From assembly GCA_964632545.1 (NCBI GenBank), contig CAZWBQ010000005.1, positions 1 to 64,000 on the forward strand: a stretch of DNA of 64,000 nt, in the 5' to 3' direction. The notes below the pieces were generated by a model that saw nothing but the letters and a program-made list of their open reading frames with translations, was not told the DNA's origin and searched no databases. The DNA is from UBA7398 sp964632545 (GTDB taxonomy: Bacteria; Actinomycetota; Actinomycetes; Nanopelagicales; Nanopelagicaceae). Positions 33,652 to 41,930 of this stretch are shown here, in pieces. The position numbers were made by a program, and so were the translations under genes. Within the stretch, counting starts at the first letter, position 1. The number at the start of each line of letters is the position of its first letter.

Positions 33652-35292
33652 ATGGGTAAGAGTTTACATTTCGACGAAGAAGCTCGTCGAGGGATGGAAC
33701 GCGGTGTCAACATTCTTGCTGACACTGTCAAAGTAACGCTCGGACCTAAGGGTCGTAACGTAGTAATTGGTCGCTCTTTTGGTGCGCCAATGATTACCAA
33801 TGACGGCGTAACTATTGCAAAAGAAATTGAACTTTCTGATCCAGCTGAAAACATGGGAGCGCAACTTGTTAAACAAGTTGCCGAAAAAACCAATGATGTC
33901 GCAGGTGATGGCACCACAACTGCAACCGTATTGGCACAAGCAATGGTTAAGGAAGGTCTTCGTAACCTTGCTGCCGGCGCTCAGCCAATGGGAATCAAAA
34001 TGGGAATCGAAAAGGCAGTAGCCGCAATTGTTGAAAAATTGCACGCTAATGCAACCAAGATCTCAGATAAAGATCAGATTGCAAACGTTGCCACAATTTC
34101 AGCCCAAGATCGCGCAATCGGTGAGTTAATTGCTGAAGCGATGGATAAAGTTGGTAAAGACGGCGTAATCACCGTTGAAGAATCACCAACTACTGGTCTT
34201 GAATTGGAATTCACCGAAGGTATGCAATTTGATAAAGGTTATATTTCGCAATATTTCGTAACCGATACCGATCGCATGGAAACTGTTTTGGAAGATGCAT
34301 TTGTACTTATCTCAGGCGGCAAAATCTCAGCGCTAGCTGAACTTCTGCCAATCTTGGAAAAAGTAGCCCAAACCAGCAAGCCAATGTTGATCATTGCCGA
34401 AGATGTTGAAGGCGAAGCGCTTTCGACTCTTGTAGTAAATCGAATGCGTGGCGTATTTACCTCTGCTGCTGTTAAGGCCCCAGGTTTTGGCGATCGCCGT
34501 AAAGCGATGTTGCAAGATATGGCAATTCTTACTGGTGCAACTGTAATTACTCCCGAAATCGGTTTGAAGTTAGATCAAGCAGATCTCACAATGCTAGGTA
34601 AAGCTCGTCGCATCGTTATTACAAAAGACACCACAACAATCGTTGATGGTGGCGGCGATAAGGCGGCTGTAGCTGGTCGAGTTAGCGAAATCCGCAAGGA
34701 GATTGAAACCACTGATTCCGATTGGGATCGCGAAAAACTACAAGAGCGCGTTGCAAAACTTGCTGGCGGAGTTTGCGTAATTAAAGTTGGCGCACATACT
34801 GAAGTCGAATTGAAAGAGAAGAAGCATCGGTTAGAAGATGCGATCTCGGCAACTCGCGCAGCAGTTGAAGAAGGAATTGTGGTTGGCGGTGGCGCTGCAC
34901 TCGTGCACGCATCTTCCGCTCTCGACAAGGATCTCGGTCTCGATGGCGACCAAGCAGTTGGCGTTCGATTAGTTCGCAAAGCTTGCGAAGAACCACTTCG
35001 CTGGATCGCTGAAAATGCTGGCCATGAAGGCTATGTTGTTGTATCAAAAGTTCGCGCGATGAAACCAAACGAAGGATTCAATGCCGCAACTGATGTTTAT
35101 GGCGACTTAGTCAAAGATGGCGTAATCGACCCAGTTAAGGTAACTCGTTCTGCGCTCGCAAACGCAGCATCGATTGCCGCAATGTTCATTACAACTGAAG
35201 CGCTTGTCTTTGAAACTCCAGAAGATAAGAAAGCTGAAGCAGCTGGAGCTGGCCATGGTCATAGCCACGGTCCAGGTGGACATTCTCATTAA
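33652..35292 (+). CDS. groEL1: Chaperonin GroEL1, histidine-rich C-terminus
   Basis: This 546-residue chaperonin has the equatorial ATP motifs GPKGRNVVI and GDGTTTATVL, and the full apical and intermediate domains. Its C-terminus ends in a His/Gly-rich tail (GHGHSHGPGGHSH) instead of the GGM repeats of housekeeping GroEL. That tail marks actinobacterial GroEL1, the copy next to groES, and implies a second, GGM-type groEL elsewhere. The tail may bind metal ions. Expression is probably under HrcA/CIRCE. Confidence 0.96.
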   Translation: MGKSLHFDEEARRGMERGVNILADTVKVTLGPKGRNVVIGRSFGAPMITNDGVTIAKEIELSDPAENMGAQLVKQVAEKTNDVAGDGTTTATVLAQAMVKEGLRNLAAGAQPMGIKMGIEKAVAAIVEKLHANATKISDKDQIANVATISAQDRAIGELIAEAMDKVGKDGVITVEESPTTGLELEFTEGMQFDKGYISQYFVTDTDRMETVLEDAFVLISGGKISALAELLPILEKVAQTSKPMLIIAEDVEGEALSTLVVNRMRGVFTSAAVKAPGFGDRRKAMLQDMAILTGATVITPEIGLKLDQADLTMLGKARRIVITKDTTTIVDGGGDKAAVAGRVSEIRKEIETTDSDWDREKLQERVAKLAGGVCVIKVGAHTEVELKEKKHRLEDAISATRAAVEEGIVVGGGAALVHASSALDKDLGLDGDQAVGVRLVRKACEEPLRWIAENAGHEGYVVVSKVRAMKPNEGFNAATDVYGDLVKDGVIDPVKVTRSALANAASIAAMFITTEALVFETPEDKKAEAAGAGHGHSHGPGGHSH

Positions 35293-35311
35293 TTGAAATA
35301 ATTAAGGCGTT

Positions 35312-35346
35312 AAAAAACCCGAGTGGATCACCCACTCGGGTTTTTT
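35312..35346. terminator. Bidirectional intrinsic terminator between groEL1 and whiB3
   Basis: CCCGAGTGG (35318-35326) and CCACTCGGG (35332-35340) form a 9-bp stem with a 5-nt loop, flanked by six A on the left and six T on the right. The A/T tracts make it work in both directions, ending groEL1 (rightward) and whiB3 (leftward), whose genes converge here. Confidence 0.9.
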
Positions 35347-35357
35347 ATTTCAAACTT

Positions 35358-35660
35358 TTATGATGCTGTGAAGATTTTTCGATCTTGAGTACGTTCGATA
35401 ATTGCAATTCTTTCATCTTCAGTTAAACCGCCCCAGATTCCATAAGGCTCTTGAACCGCAAGTGCATGAGCGCGGCAGGCAGCCACTACCGGGCAAGTTG
35501 CACAGACCGCTTTCGCCGCATTCTCGCGCGCTTTGCGACGGGGGCCGCGTTCGCCATCTGGATGGAAGAACATCTCGGAAGGTAGATCTCGACAAGCGCC
35601 TTGATATTGCCATTCCCATGAATCGGCAATTGGCTTAGGCAACCTAGAGAGTTCGGACAT
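35358..35660 (-). CDS. whiB3: WhiB3-type iron-sulfur redox regulator
   Basis: This 100-residue Wbl protein is an actinobacterial [4Fe-4S] transcription regulator that binds the main sigma factor. Cluster cysteines fall at 23, 53, 56 and 62, the same numbers I recall for M. tuberculosis WhiB3. The FFHPDGERG and EPYGIWGGLTEDER segments also match that subfamily. The ATG at 35660 is chosen over the upstream open frame because a perfect promoter lies 7 nt before it, giving a leaderless mRNA. It faces a CarH-like regulator. Known WhiB3 senses O2/NO and redox state. Confidence 0.9.
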   Translation of the reverse strand: MSELSRLPKPIADSWEWQYQGACRDLPSEMFFHPDGERGPRRKARENAAKAVCATCPVVAACRAHALAVQEPYGIWGGLTEDERIAIIERTQDRKIFTAS

Positions 35661-35667
35661 GAGTGAG

Positions 35668-35696
35668 AATATACAACCGCGCCATAGGTTGTTCAA
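35668..35696 (-). promoter_or_regulatory. whiB3 promoter (leaderless)
   Basis: On the minus strand TTGAAC (35696-35691), a 17-bp spacer and TATATT (35673-35668) form a near-consensus promoter. TATATT ends 7 nt before the whiB3 ATG, so transcription should start at the ATG itself. Confidence 0.78.
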
Positions 35697-35706
35697 GTCT
35701 TTGACC

Positions 35707-35728
35707 CACTTTTGACGCGTTTCAAGTG
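35707..35728. promoter_or_regulatory. Imperfect 22-bp palindrome between whiB3 and the CarH-like gene
   Basis: The site has the form CACTT-ttg-ACG/CGT-ttc-AAGTG; 8 of 11 positions in each half are symmetrical. It lies 10 bp upstream of the whiB3 -35 box and 33 bp before the CarH-like ATG. A MerR-type dimer or tetramer could bind it and control both genes. Binding is inference; only the symmetry is seen. Confidence 0.5.
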
Positions 35729-35761
35729 GTGAGTTTGCTCTCAAAGCGAGAGTATTGGCAG

Positions 35762-36664
35762 ATGGCGACCGATAAAGCGGAGTACTACACGGTAGCCGCC
35801 GTGGCTCGTCAGATCGGGGTTGCGCCTGCAACTTTGCGGACTTGGGATCGTCGTTATGGGCTAGGCCCGAGTCGCCACAGTAACGGTAGCCACCGCCGTT
35901 ATGCCGAGTTAGATCTTGCTCGACTGATTTTGATGCGCAAACTAATTACTGCTGGGGTCGCGCCAGCTGAAGCTGCAGTAAAAGCGCTAGCGCTAAAAGT
36001 GAATCAGCACTCTGCGAAATTAGTTAAACGCAATTACGCAAAAGAGAACGCTAACCCTGTAGCGCTAATTGAAACCCTAGTCCGAGCTGCAACCGCGCTC
36101 GATTGTGCGCTGGTAAAAGAAATACTTTCTCAGCAAATTAAAAAACATGGCGTCACCACAACTTGGCGCGAATTGATTACTCCGGTATTAGTTCAAATTG
36201 GAAAAAATTGGGAAAATGGCAAAGACGATATTGAAGTCGAGCATATGCTCAGCGAAGTCTTGCAAGATATCTTGCGCGATAGCAAGGTTAAAATTTCAAA
36301 GCCGGTAAATACCCGACCAGTACTTTTAGCTTGTGCTGGCGAGGAGTTACATACATTGCCATTACATGCGTTAGCTGCCGCGTTAGCCGAACGAAGTATT
36401 GAAGTTAATTTTCTTGGTGCACGAACTCCAATTTCGGCGTTATCTGCAGTAGTTAAACGTTCAGCTCCACCTGCTGTTTTCTTATGGGCAACAATGGCGA
36501 GCAATGGTGACCATGAGCTAATTTCTAAGTTACCTAAAATTCGCCCCACACCAAGGATTCTGCTAGGCGGCCCGGGATGGAAAGTGGAAAATTGCAAAGC
36601 TGCCATATTTGTAACCGATTTAGATCAAGCTTGCACCGAAATCACGCGGGCAATCGGGGCTTAA
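35762..36664 (+). CDS. CarH/LitR-like B12-dependent photoreceptor-type MerR regulator
   Basis: The 300-residue protein has an N-terminal MerR winged helix (about 8-75), a helical bundle (about 95-180) and a C-terminal cobalamin-binding Rossmann domain (about 185-300). The bundle contains W150-x9-E160-H161, the motif that packs against adenosylcobalamin in CarH light sensors. E195-x-H197 matches the E-x-H motif whose His is the lower cobalt ligand. The residue after Trp is Glu, where T. thermophilus CarH has His132. The ATG at 35762 fits the MerR start. CarH represses carotenoid genes in the dark and releases DNA in light. Confidence 0.85.
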   Translation: MATDKAEYYTVAAVARQIGVAPATLRTWDRRYGLGPSRHSNGSHRRYAELDLARLILMRKLITAGVAPAEAAVKALALKVNQHSAKLVKRNYAKENANPVALIETLVRAATALDCALVKEILSQQIKKHGVTTTWRELITPVLVQIGKNWENGKDDIEVEHMLSEVLQDILRDSKVKISKPVNTRPVLLACAGEELHTLPLHALAAALAERSIEVNFLGARTPISALSAVVKRSAPPAVFLWATMASNGDHELISKLPKIRPTPRILLGGPGWKVENCKAAIFVTDLDQACTEITRAIGA

Positions 36665-36673
36665 AACCACCGA

Positions 36674-36679
36674 TAGACT
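36674..36679 (+). promoter_or_regulatory. -10 element for leaderless guaB
   Basis: TAGACT ends 6 nt before the guaB ATG at 36686, with no ribosome-binding site between. This matches the TANNNT leaderless pattern seen at other operon heads in the window. Confidence 0.5.
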
Positions 36680-36685
36680 CACCCA

Positions 36686-37810
36686 ATGAGCGAGGTAAAT
36701 GAGAAAGTCGCCATGTTGGGACTCACTTACGACGATGTATTGCTGCTCCCAGACGCTTCCGAAGTTGTGCCTTCTGAAGTCGATACTAAAACCCAATTAA
36801 CCAAATCAATTTGGCTGGCTGTCCCATTAGTTTCGTCAGCGATGGATACTGTTACTGAATCTGCAATGGCGCTCGCCATGGCTAAAGCTGGTGGCATTGG
36901 AATTATCCATCGCAACCTTTCCGTTGCCGAGCAAGTAACGCATGTGAAGTTAGTAAAAGGCGCATCGTTAATAGTTGGCGCAGCGGTAGGTGTGGGCGAT
37001 GATGGATTTGCTAGAGCTGAAGCGTTAATTGAGGCTGGGGTAGATGTTGTTGTAGTTGACACCGCACACGGTCATCATCGTGCAGTACTTGATGCAATTT
37101 CTAGAATTAAAAATAAGTATGCAACCCAAGAAGTTATTGGTGGGAATGTTGCCACTCGTGCCGGTGCGCAAGCTTTAATAAATGCCGGTGCAGATGCGGT
37201 TAAAGTTGGCGTTGGCCCTGGATCTATTTGCACTACTCGGGTTGTCGCTGGTGTAGGCGTGCCACAAGTAACTGCAATTATGGAAGCCGCTAAAGCTTGT
37301 AAGAAAGCCGACATTCCACTAATTGCTGATGGTGGATTGCAATATTCTGGTGACATTGCAAAAGCAATTGTCTCTGGCGCTGATTCAGTAATGCTTGGCT
37401 CGCTACTTGCAGGTTGCGATGAATCTCCCGGTGAGTTAGTGGAAATCGACGGCCGCAAGTACAAGGCTTATCGAGGTATGGGTTCACTTGGCGCAATGCA
37501 ATCACGTGGTGATAAGAAGTCATATTCAAAAGATCGATATATGCAAGACGATGTACTCTCCGAAGATAAATTAGTTCCAGAAGGAATTGAAGGAAAAGTT
37601 GCCTACCGCGGATCAGTTTCGGAAGTTGTCCACCAATTAGTTGGCGGGCTTCGTTCTGGAATGGGATATGCCGGCGCGCCAGATATCGAATCGCTCCAGA
37701 AAAACGGACGCTTAATTCAAATAACAGCGGCCGGACTGCAAGAGAGCCACCCGCATGATGTTTTAGATGTTGCTGATGCGCCAAACTATTATAAGAACGC
37801 TAAGAAATAA
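36686..37810 (+). CDS. guaB: IMP dehydrogenase lacking CBS domains
   Basis: GuaB oxidises IMP to XMP with NAD, the committed step to GMP. This protein has 374 residues rather than about 490: the barrel runs straight from IGIIHRNLSVAEQVTHVK (residue 88) into GASLIVGAAVG, with the two CBS modules missing. The catalytic Cys182 in GVGPGSICTTR, the ADGGLQYSGD block and the flap (YRGMGSLGAM, later YRGSV) are intact. Loss of CBS should remove adenine/guanine-nucleotide allostery. guaB3 and guaA follow. Confidence 0.95.
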   Translation: MSEVNEKVAMLGLTYDDVLLLPDASEVVPSEVDTKTQLTKSIWLAVPLVSSAMDTVTESAMALAMAKAGGIGIIHRNLSVAEQVTHVKLVKGASLIVGAAVGVGDDGFARAEALIEAGVDVVVVDTAHGHHRAVLDAISRIKNKYATQEVIGGNVATRAGAQALINAGADAVKVGVGPGSICTTRVVAGVGVPQVTAIMEAAKACKKADIPLIADGGLQYSGDIAKAIVSGADSVMLGSLLAGCDESPGELVEIDGRKYKAYRGMGSLGAMQSRGDKKSYSKDRYMQDDVLSEDKLVPEGIEGKVAYRGSVSEVVHQLVGGLRSGMGYAGAPDIESLQKNGRLIQITAAGLQESHPHDVLDVADAPNYYKNAKK

Positions 37811-37824
37811 CAGGGGAGTTAACT

Positions 37825-38937
37825 ATGGCCGACATTGAAATTGCCCCAGGAAAGCGCGCTAGGACTGCATATTCTTTTGATGACATCTCAATTGTGCCAT
37901 CGCGTCGAACTCGCGAACCTGATGAGGTTTCAATTTCATGGCAAATTGATGCATATAAATTAGCGCTTCCGATGTTGGCAGCTCCCATGGATTCTGTAGT
38001 TTCACCAGAGACTGCAATTGCAATTGGAAAATTGGGCGGGGTTGGCGTTCTTAACTTAGAAGGACTTTGGACTCGTTATGAAAATCCAATTATTCCGTTA
38101 GGTGAAATTTCTTCACTTCCAAACGATCAAGCAACTCGAAGAATGCAAGAAATTTACCAAGCGCCAATTCGGCCAGAGTTGATCAAAGCCCGGATTGCTG
38201 AAATTCGCGCAGCAGGTGTAACTGTGGCAGCTGCACTTTCACCAGCTCGAACTGCAGAATTTCATAAAGCAGTTGTGGATGCTGGGGTTGATATTTTCGT
38301 AATTCGCGGCACCACAGTTAGCGCAGAACATGTCTCTGAAAATACCGAACCGTTAAATTTAAAGAAATTTATTTACGAACTTGATGTTCCAGTAATTGTT
38401 GGTGGTTGCGCAACCGCATCCGGTGCCATGCATTTAATGCGCGCTGGTGCAGCTGGTGTATTAGTTGGTTTTGGTGGTGGCGCTGCGCACACTACGCGCC
38501 AAGTACTTGGAATTTCAGTACCAATGGCTTCTGCTGTTGCGGAAGTTGCTAGCGCTCGTCGCGAATATTTAGATGAATCTGGCGGTCGATATGTACATGT
38601 TATTGCTGATGGATCGGTAGGAAAAAGCGGCGACATTGCAAAAGCAATTGCATGTGGTGCGGATGCGGTAATGATGGGATCACCTCTTGCAAAAGCGGAA
38701 GAAGCTCCAGGGCGTGGTTGGCATTGGGGATCTGAAGCAACGCATAATGAATTACCTAGAGGAACTCGAGTACATGTTGGTACTGAAGGAAAGCTTGCAG
38801 AAATTCTGCTTGGGCCATCGCATAGCGCAGACGGCTCTATGAATTTATTCGGAGCGCTCCGTCGCGGTATGGCCACATGTGGCTACTCCGATATCAAGGA
38901 ATTTCAGCGGGTAGAAGTCGTTTTAAATCGTGGCTGA
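37825..38937 (+). CDS. guaB3: GuaB3-family IMP dehydrogenase-like protein
   Basis: This 370-residue barrel protein belongs to the second IMPDH-like family common in actinobacteria (GuaB3). It starts MADIEIAPGKRARTAYSFDDISIVPSRRTR and keeps VVSPETAIAIGKLGGVGVLNLEGLWTRYE. There is no ICTTR-type catalytic Cys loop at the usual place; the corresponding region reads VGFGGGAAHTTRQ, so IMPDH activity is doubtful. It lies between guaB and guaA and overlaps guaA by 8 nt. Confidence 0.9.
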   Translation: MADIEIAPGKRARTAYSFDDISIVPSRRTREPDEVSISWQIDAYKLALPMLAAPMDSVVSPETAIAIGKLGGVGVLNLEGLWTRYENPIIPLGEISSLPNDQATRRMQEIYQAPIRPELIKARIAEIRAAGVTVAAALSPARTAEFHKAVVDAGVDIFVIRGTTVSAEHVSENTEPLNLKKFIYELDVPVIVGGCATASGAMHLMRAGAAGVLVGFGGGAAHTTRQVLGISVPMASAVAEVASARREYLDESGGRYVHVIADGSVGKSGDIAKAIACGADAVMMGSPLAKAEEAPGRGWHWGSEATHNELPRGTRVHVGTEGKLAEILLGPSHSADGSMNLFGALRRGMATCGYSDIKEFQRVEVVLNRG

Positions 38938-40480
38938 ACGCGAACTTGTTTTAGTTATTGATTTTGGTGCGCAATATGCGCAGTTAATTGCGCGCAGAGT
39001 TCGACAAGCAAATGTTTATAGCGAAATTATTCCTTCCCATACTGCGGTTGCAGAAATAATTTCTCGAAAACCCAAAGCGATAATTCTCTCTGGTGGCCCT
39101 TCTTCTGTTTATGAAGTGGGTGCGCCAAAGTTAGATAAAACTTTATTCGAAAGCGGCATCCCGATTTTCGGAATCTGTTATGGATTTCAAGCAATGGCAC
39201 AAGCGCTTGGTGGCGTTGTAGAAAAAACTGGTAATTCAGAATTTGGCCGTACCAATTTTAATGCAAAAAATAATTCTAAAATTCTCGCTGGCTTACCTGA
39301 TTCATTTAGCGTTTGGATGAGTCACGGCGATAGCGTTGTGGCAGCTCCAAATGGATTTAGTGGAATCGGCGCAACTGCAAAAACTCCAATTGCAGCTTTT
39401 GAAAACTCAACTGGGTTGTTATCAGGCGTGCAATTCCATCCGGAAGTTCTTCATTCTGAAAATGGTCAAGCAATATTGCAAAACTGGTTGATTAATATTG
39501 TTGGTTGCAAACCAACTTGGACTTCAGAAAACATTGCTGAAGGTGAAGTTGCAAAAGTGAGAGCAATGGTTGGAGATAAGCACGCAATTTGTGGTTTATC
39601 TGGCGGTGTAGATTCCGCCGTCGCGGCTGCGATAGTTCAAAAAGCAATCGGTTCACAATTAACTTGCGTATTTGTTGATCACGGCCTTCTTCGTAAAGGT
39701 GAAGCAGAACAGGTTGAAAAAGATTTTGTTGCAGCAACCGGTGTAAAACTTAAAGTTGTAGATGCAAAAGCGCAATTTATGGCAGCGCTAAAAGGTGTAA
39801 CAGACCCAGAAACTAAACGAAAAATTATTGGCCGGGAATTCATTAGAGTTTTTGAAGGTGCAGCTCGCGAAATATCGGTATCAGAAAGCGTGGATTTCTT
39901 AGTGCAAGGTACGTTATATCCAGATGTTGTGGAATCAGGTGGCGGAACTGGAACTGCGAATATCAAATCGCATCACAATGTTGGTGGTCTCCCCGATGAT
40001 TTGGAGTTCACGCTAATCGAGCCACTTCGAGCCTTATTTAAAGATGAAGTTCGCGAAGTTGGCGCAGAGTTAGGTGTGCCAGAAGCGATTGTTTGGCGCC
40101 AACCTTTTCCTGGTCCTGGTTTAGGAATTCGTATCATCGGTGAAGTTACTGAGAATTCACTAGGAATATTGCGCGACGCGGATTTCATTGCGCGAGAGGA
40201 ATTACACTTGGCCGGTCTAGATCGAGAGATTTGGCAATGTCCAGTTGTATTACTTGCAGATGTAAGAAGTGTAGGAGTGGCCGGAGATGGCAGAACTTAT
40301 GGTCATCCAATTGTACTTCGACCAGTTTCAAGTGAAGATGCAATGACAGCAGATTGGTCAAGACTTCCTTACGAAGTTTTAGCCAAGATTTCAAACAGAA
40401 TTACAAATGAAGTTAAAGAAGTAAACCGAGTGGTGCTAGATATAACTAGCAAACCGCCAGGAACGATTGAGTGGGAGTGA
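38930..40480 (+). CDS. guaA: GMP synthase (glutamine-hydrolysing)
   Basis: GuaA aminates XMP to GMP. The 516-residue protein has an N-terminal class-I glutaminase (nucleophile in GICYGFQAMA; HPEVLHSENG) and an ATP-pyrophosphatase domain with the PP-loop SGGVDSAV. The C-terminal dimerisation part ends KPPGTIEWE, as usual. GTG start, 8-nt overlap with guaB3. Carries the last step of the guaB-guaB3-guaA operon. Confidence 0.97.
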   Translation: MAERELVLVIDFGAQYAQLIARRVRQANVYSEIIPSHTAVAEIISRKPKAIILSGGPSSVYEVGAPKLDKTLFESGIPIFGICYGFQAMAQALGGVVEKTGNSEFGRTNFNAKNNSKILAGLPDSFSVWMSHGDSVVAAPNGFSGIGATAKTPIAAFENSTGLLSGVQFHPEVLHSENGQAILQNWLINIVGCKPTWTSENIAEGEVAKVRAMVGDKHAICGLSGGVDSAVAAAIVQKAIGSQLTCVFVDHGLLRKGEAEQVEKDFVAATGVKLKVVDAKAQFMAALKGVTDPETKRKIIGREFIRVFEGAAREISVSESVDFLVQGTLYPDVVESGGGTGTANIKSHHNVGGLPDDLEFTLIEPLRALFKDEVREVGAELGVPEAIVWRQPFPGPGLGIRIIGEVTENSLGILRDADFIAREELHLAGLDREIWQCPVVLLADVRSVGVAGDGRTYGHPIVLRPVSSEDAMTADWSRLPYEVLAKISNRITNEVKEVNRVVLDITSKPPGTIEWE

Positions 40481-40482
40481 AG

Positions 40483-41139
40483 ATGAAACGAGTAGTTACA
40501 GCAACTGTGATTACTGCATTTCTTTTAGCACCGCTGCCAGCTTTGGCTGGTTCTAAAACTGAAAAAGTTTCTGATAGTCAGATTAAATGTGCCAACACGC
40601 GCGCAGTTGCGCACGCCGCTCCTAAGGTGGTGCCGCCGAAATCGCTATTAAAGAAAACCATAAAGACCATAACATTCGTAACTAATTGCGGAAATATTGT
40701 GGTGGAGCCGCTAAATAATTTAGCGCCATTAACAGTAACTGCAATAACTGCCTTAGCTAAGGGTGGTTTTTATAATCGCACGCTCTGCCATCGCATGATG
40801 AATGACGGTGCATACTTTTTACAATGCGGCGACCCAACGGCTTCAGGTTTTGGTGGGCCAGCTTGGCAACCCTACGCAGATGAAAACTTGCCAGTTGATG
40901 GCCCAGCAAATTACCCAGCCGGAACCGTTGCGATGGCTAATTCCGGACCAAATACAAATGGCAGCCAATTCTTTCTGGTGTACCAAGATACCCAATTTGA
41001 TCCTAATTACACGATCTGGGGAAAAATTACTTCTGGATTAAATATTGTTAAAGCTATTGGAATGGGCGGTGTTAAAGGCGGCGGTTCCGTTGGAACTCCC
41101 GCAATTAAGATTGCAATTGAAAGCGTAATTATTAATTAA
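40483..41139 (+). CDS. Secreted cyclophilin-type peptidyl-prolyl isomerase
   Basis: The 218-residue protein has an N-terminal Sec signal (MKRVVTATVITAFLLAPLPALA) and a cyclophilin domain with FYNRTLCHRM, QCGDPTASGFGGP and MANSGPNTNGSQFFLV. It would act on proteins folding outside the membrane. The usual first Phe of FHRxI is replaced by Cys-His-Arg-Met, a small deviation. The ATG lies 2 nt after guaA. Its 3' end overlaps the convergent deacetylase by 4 nt. Confidence 0.9.
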   Translation: MKRVVTATVITAFLLAPLPALAGSKTEKVSDSQIKCANTRAVAHAAPKVVPPKSLLKKTIKTITFVTNCGNIVVEPLNNLAPLTVTAITALAKGGFYNRTLCHRMMNDGAYFLQCGDPTASGFGGPAWQPYADENLPVDGPANYPAGTVAMANSGPNTNGSQFFLVYQDTQFDPNYTIWGKITSGLNIVKAIGMGGVKGGGSVGTPAIKIAIESVIIN

Positions 41140-41867
41140 TTAGTATTAACAATCTTAAATACTTCAGCTATTCGTCCTTCAGGTAAACCATTTGCCTGGG
41201 CATTCCGCTCGCCCCAAGAACGAACCATTGTTTCTAACTCGGCATTATGTGCAGTTTGGCTAACATGCGCTTTTAAAGCTGCAATCTTCTTTGGGAATGA
41301 TTCAGTAACATCAATAAAGTAATCGGGATTTGGTGAAGCCATCACCCAAACTTCTTTTACGCGCCAAGGTTCAAAACCTTCGGCTTTTAACTCTGGAAAT
41401 GCAAATGGGTTGCGGGCATCGGGATAGACCGCTTGGATGGCAGCTTCTCCTGCAGCTAAATGATCAGGGTGTGATGCGCCAATTCTTTCCCAATTTCGTT
41501 CTGGCGATTGAATAACCATGCGGTCTGGCTTTGCAATTCGAATTGCTTTCACAATGTCGCGCCGTAATTGAATTGTTGGCTCCAACCAACCATCTCGGTA
41601 ATTCAAAAAAGTTATATCGGTAACGCCTAAAGCTGCACCAGCATTTCGTTGCTCTTGTTGTCTAACGCGCGGCATCTCTTCTAACGGAACATCAGATTCT
41701 TCGCCACCTTGATCGCCATTAGTGCAGATGCAATATGAAACTTCTATGCCAGCTTCGACCCATTTTGCAATGGTGCCACCAGCACCAAAATCACAATCGT
41801 CCGGATGAGCAGTGACTACCAGGATTTTCTTGATTTCATTATCTGGCAGCGGAGTTGCAATAGTCAT
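41136..41867 (-). CDS. PIG-L/LmbE-family deacetylase
   Basis: The 243-residue zinc-dependent N-deacetylase shows the family motif AHPDDCDFGAGG and the distal SHPDHLAAGEA His pair. Relatives include MshB (mycothiol synthesis) and N-acetylglucosaminyl deacetylases; the substrate here is not determined. GAGAGGA lies 7 nt before its ATG. It is the only leftward gene between guaA and pcrA. No mycothiol genes lie nearby. Confidence 0.88.
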   Translation of the reverse strand: MTIATPLPDNEIKKILVVTAHPDDCDFGAGGTIAKWVEAGIEVSYCICTNGDQGGEESDVPLEEMPRVRQQEQRNAGAALGVTDITFLNYRDGWLEPTIQLRRDIVKAIRIAKPDRMVIQSPERNWERIGASHPDHLAAGEAAIQAVYPDARNPFAFPELKAEGFEPWRVKEVWVMASPNPDYFIDVTESFPKKIAALKAHVSQTAHNAELETMVRSWGERNAQANGLPEGRIAEVFKIVNTN

Positions 41868-41917
41868 TTGCGAATCCTCTCAGAGGAATGGAGCAGAGTC
41901 ATATCAGCGCTCGCCGC

Positions 41918-41923
41918 TAGACT
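41918..41923 (+). promoter_or_regulatory. -10 element for leaderless pcrA
   Basis: TAGACT ends exactly 7 nt before the GTG at 41931, and no ribosome-binding site is present. The spacing supports GTG 41931 as the true start of the helicase. Confidence 0.55.
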
Positions 41924-41930
41924 CCCGTTC

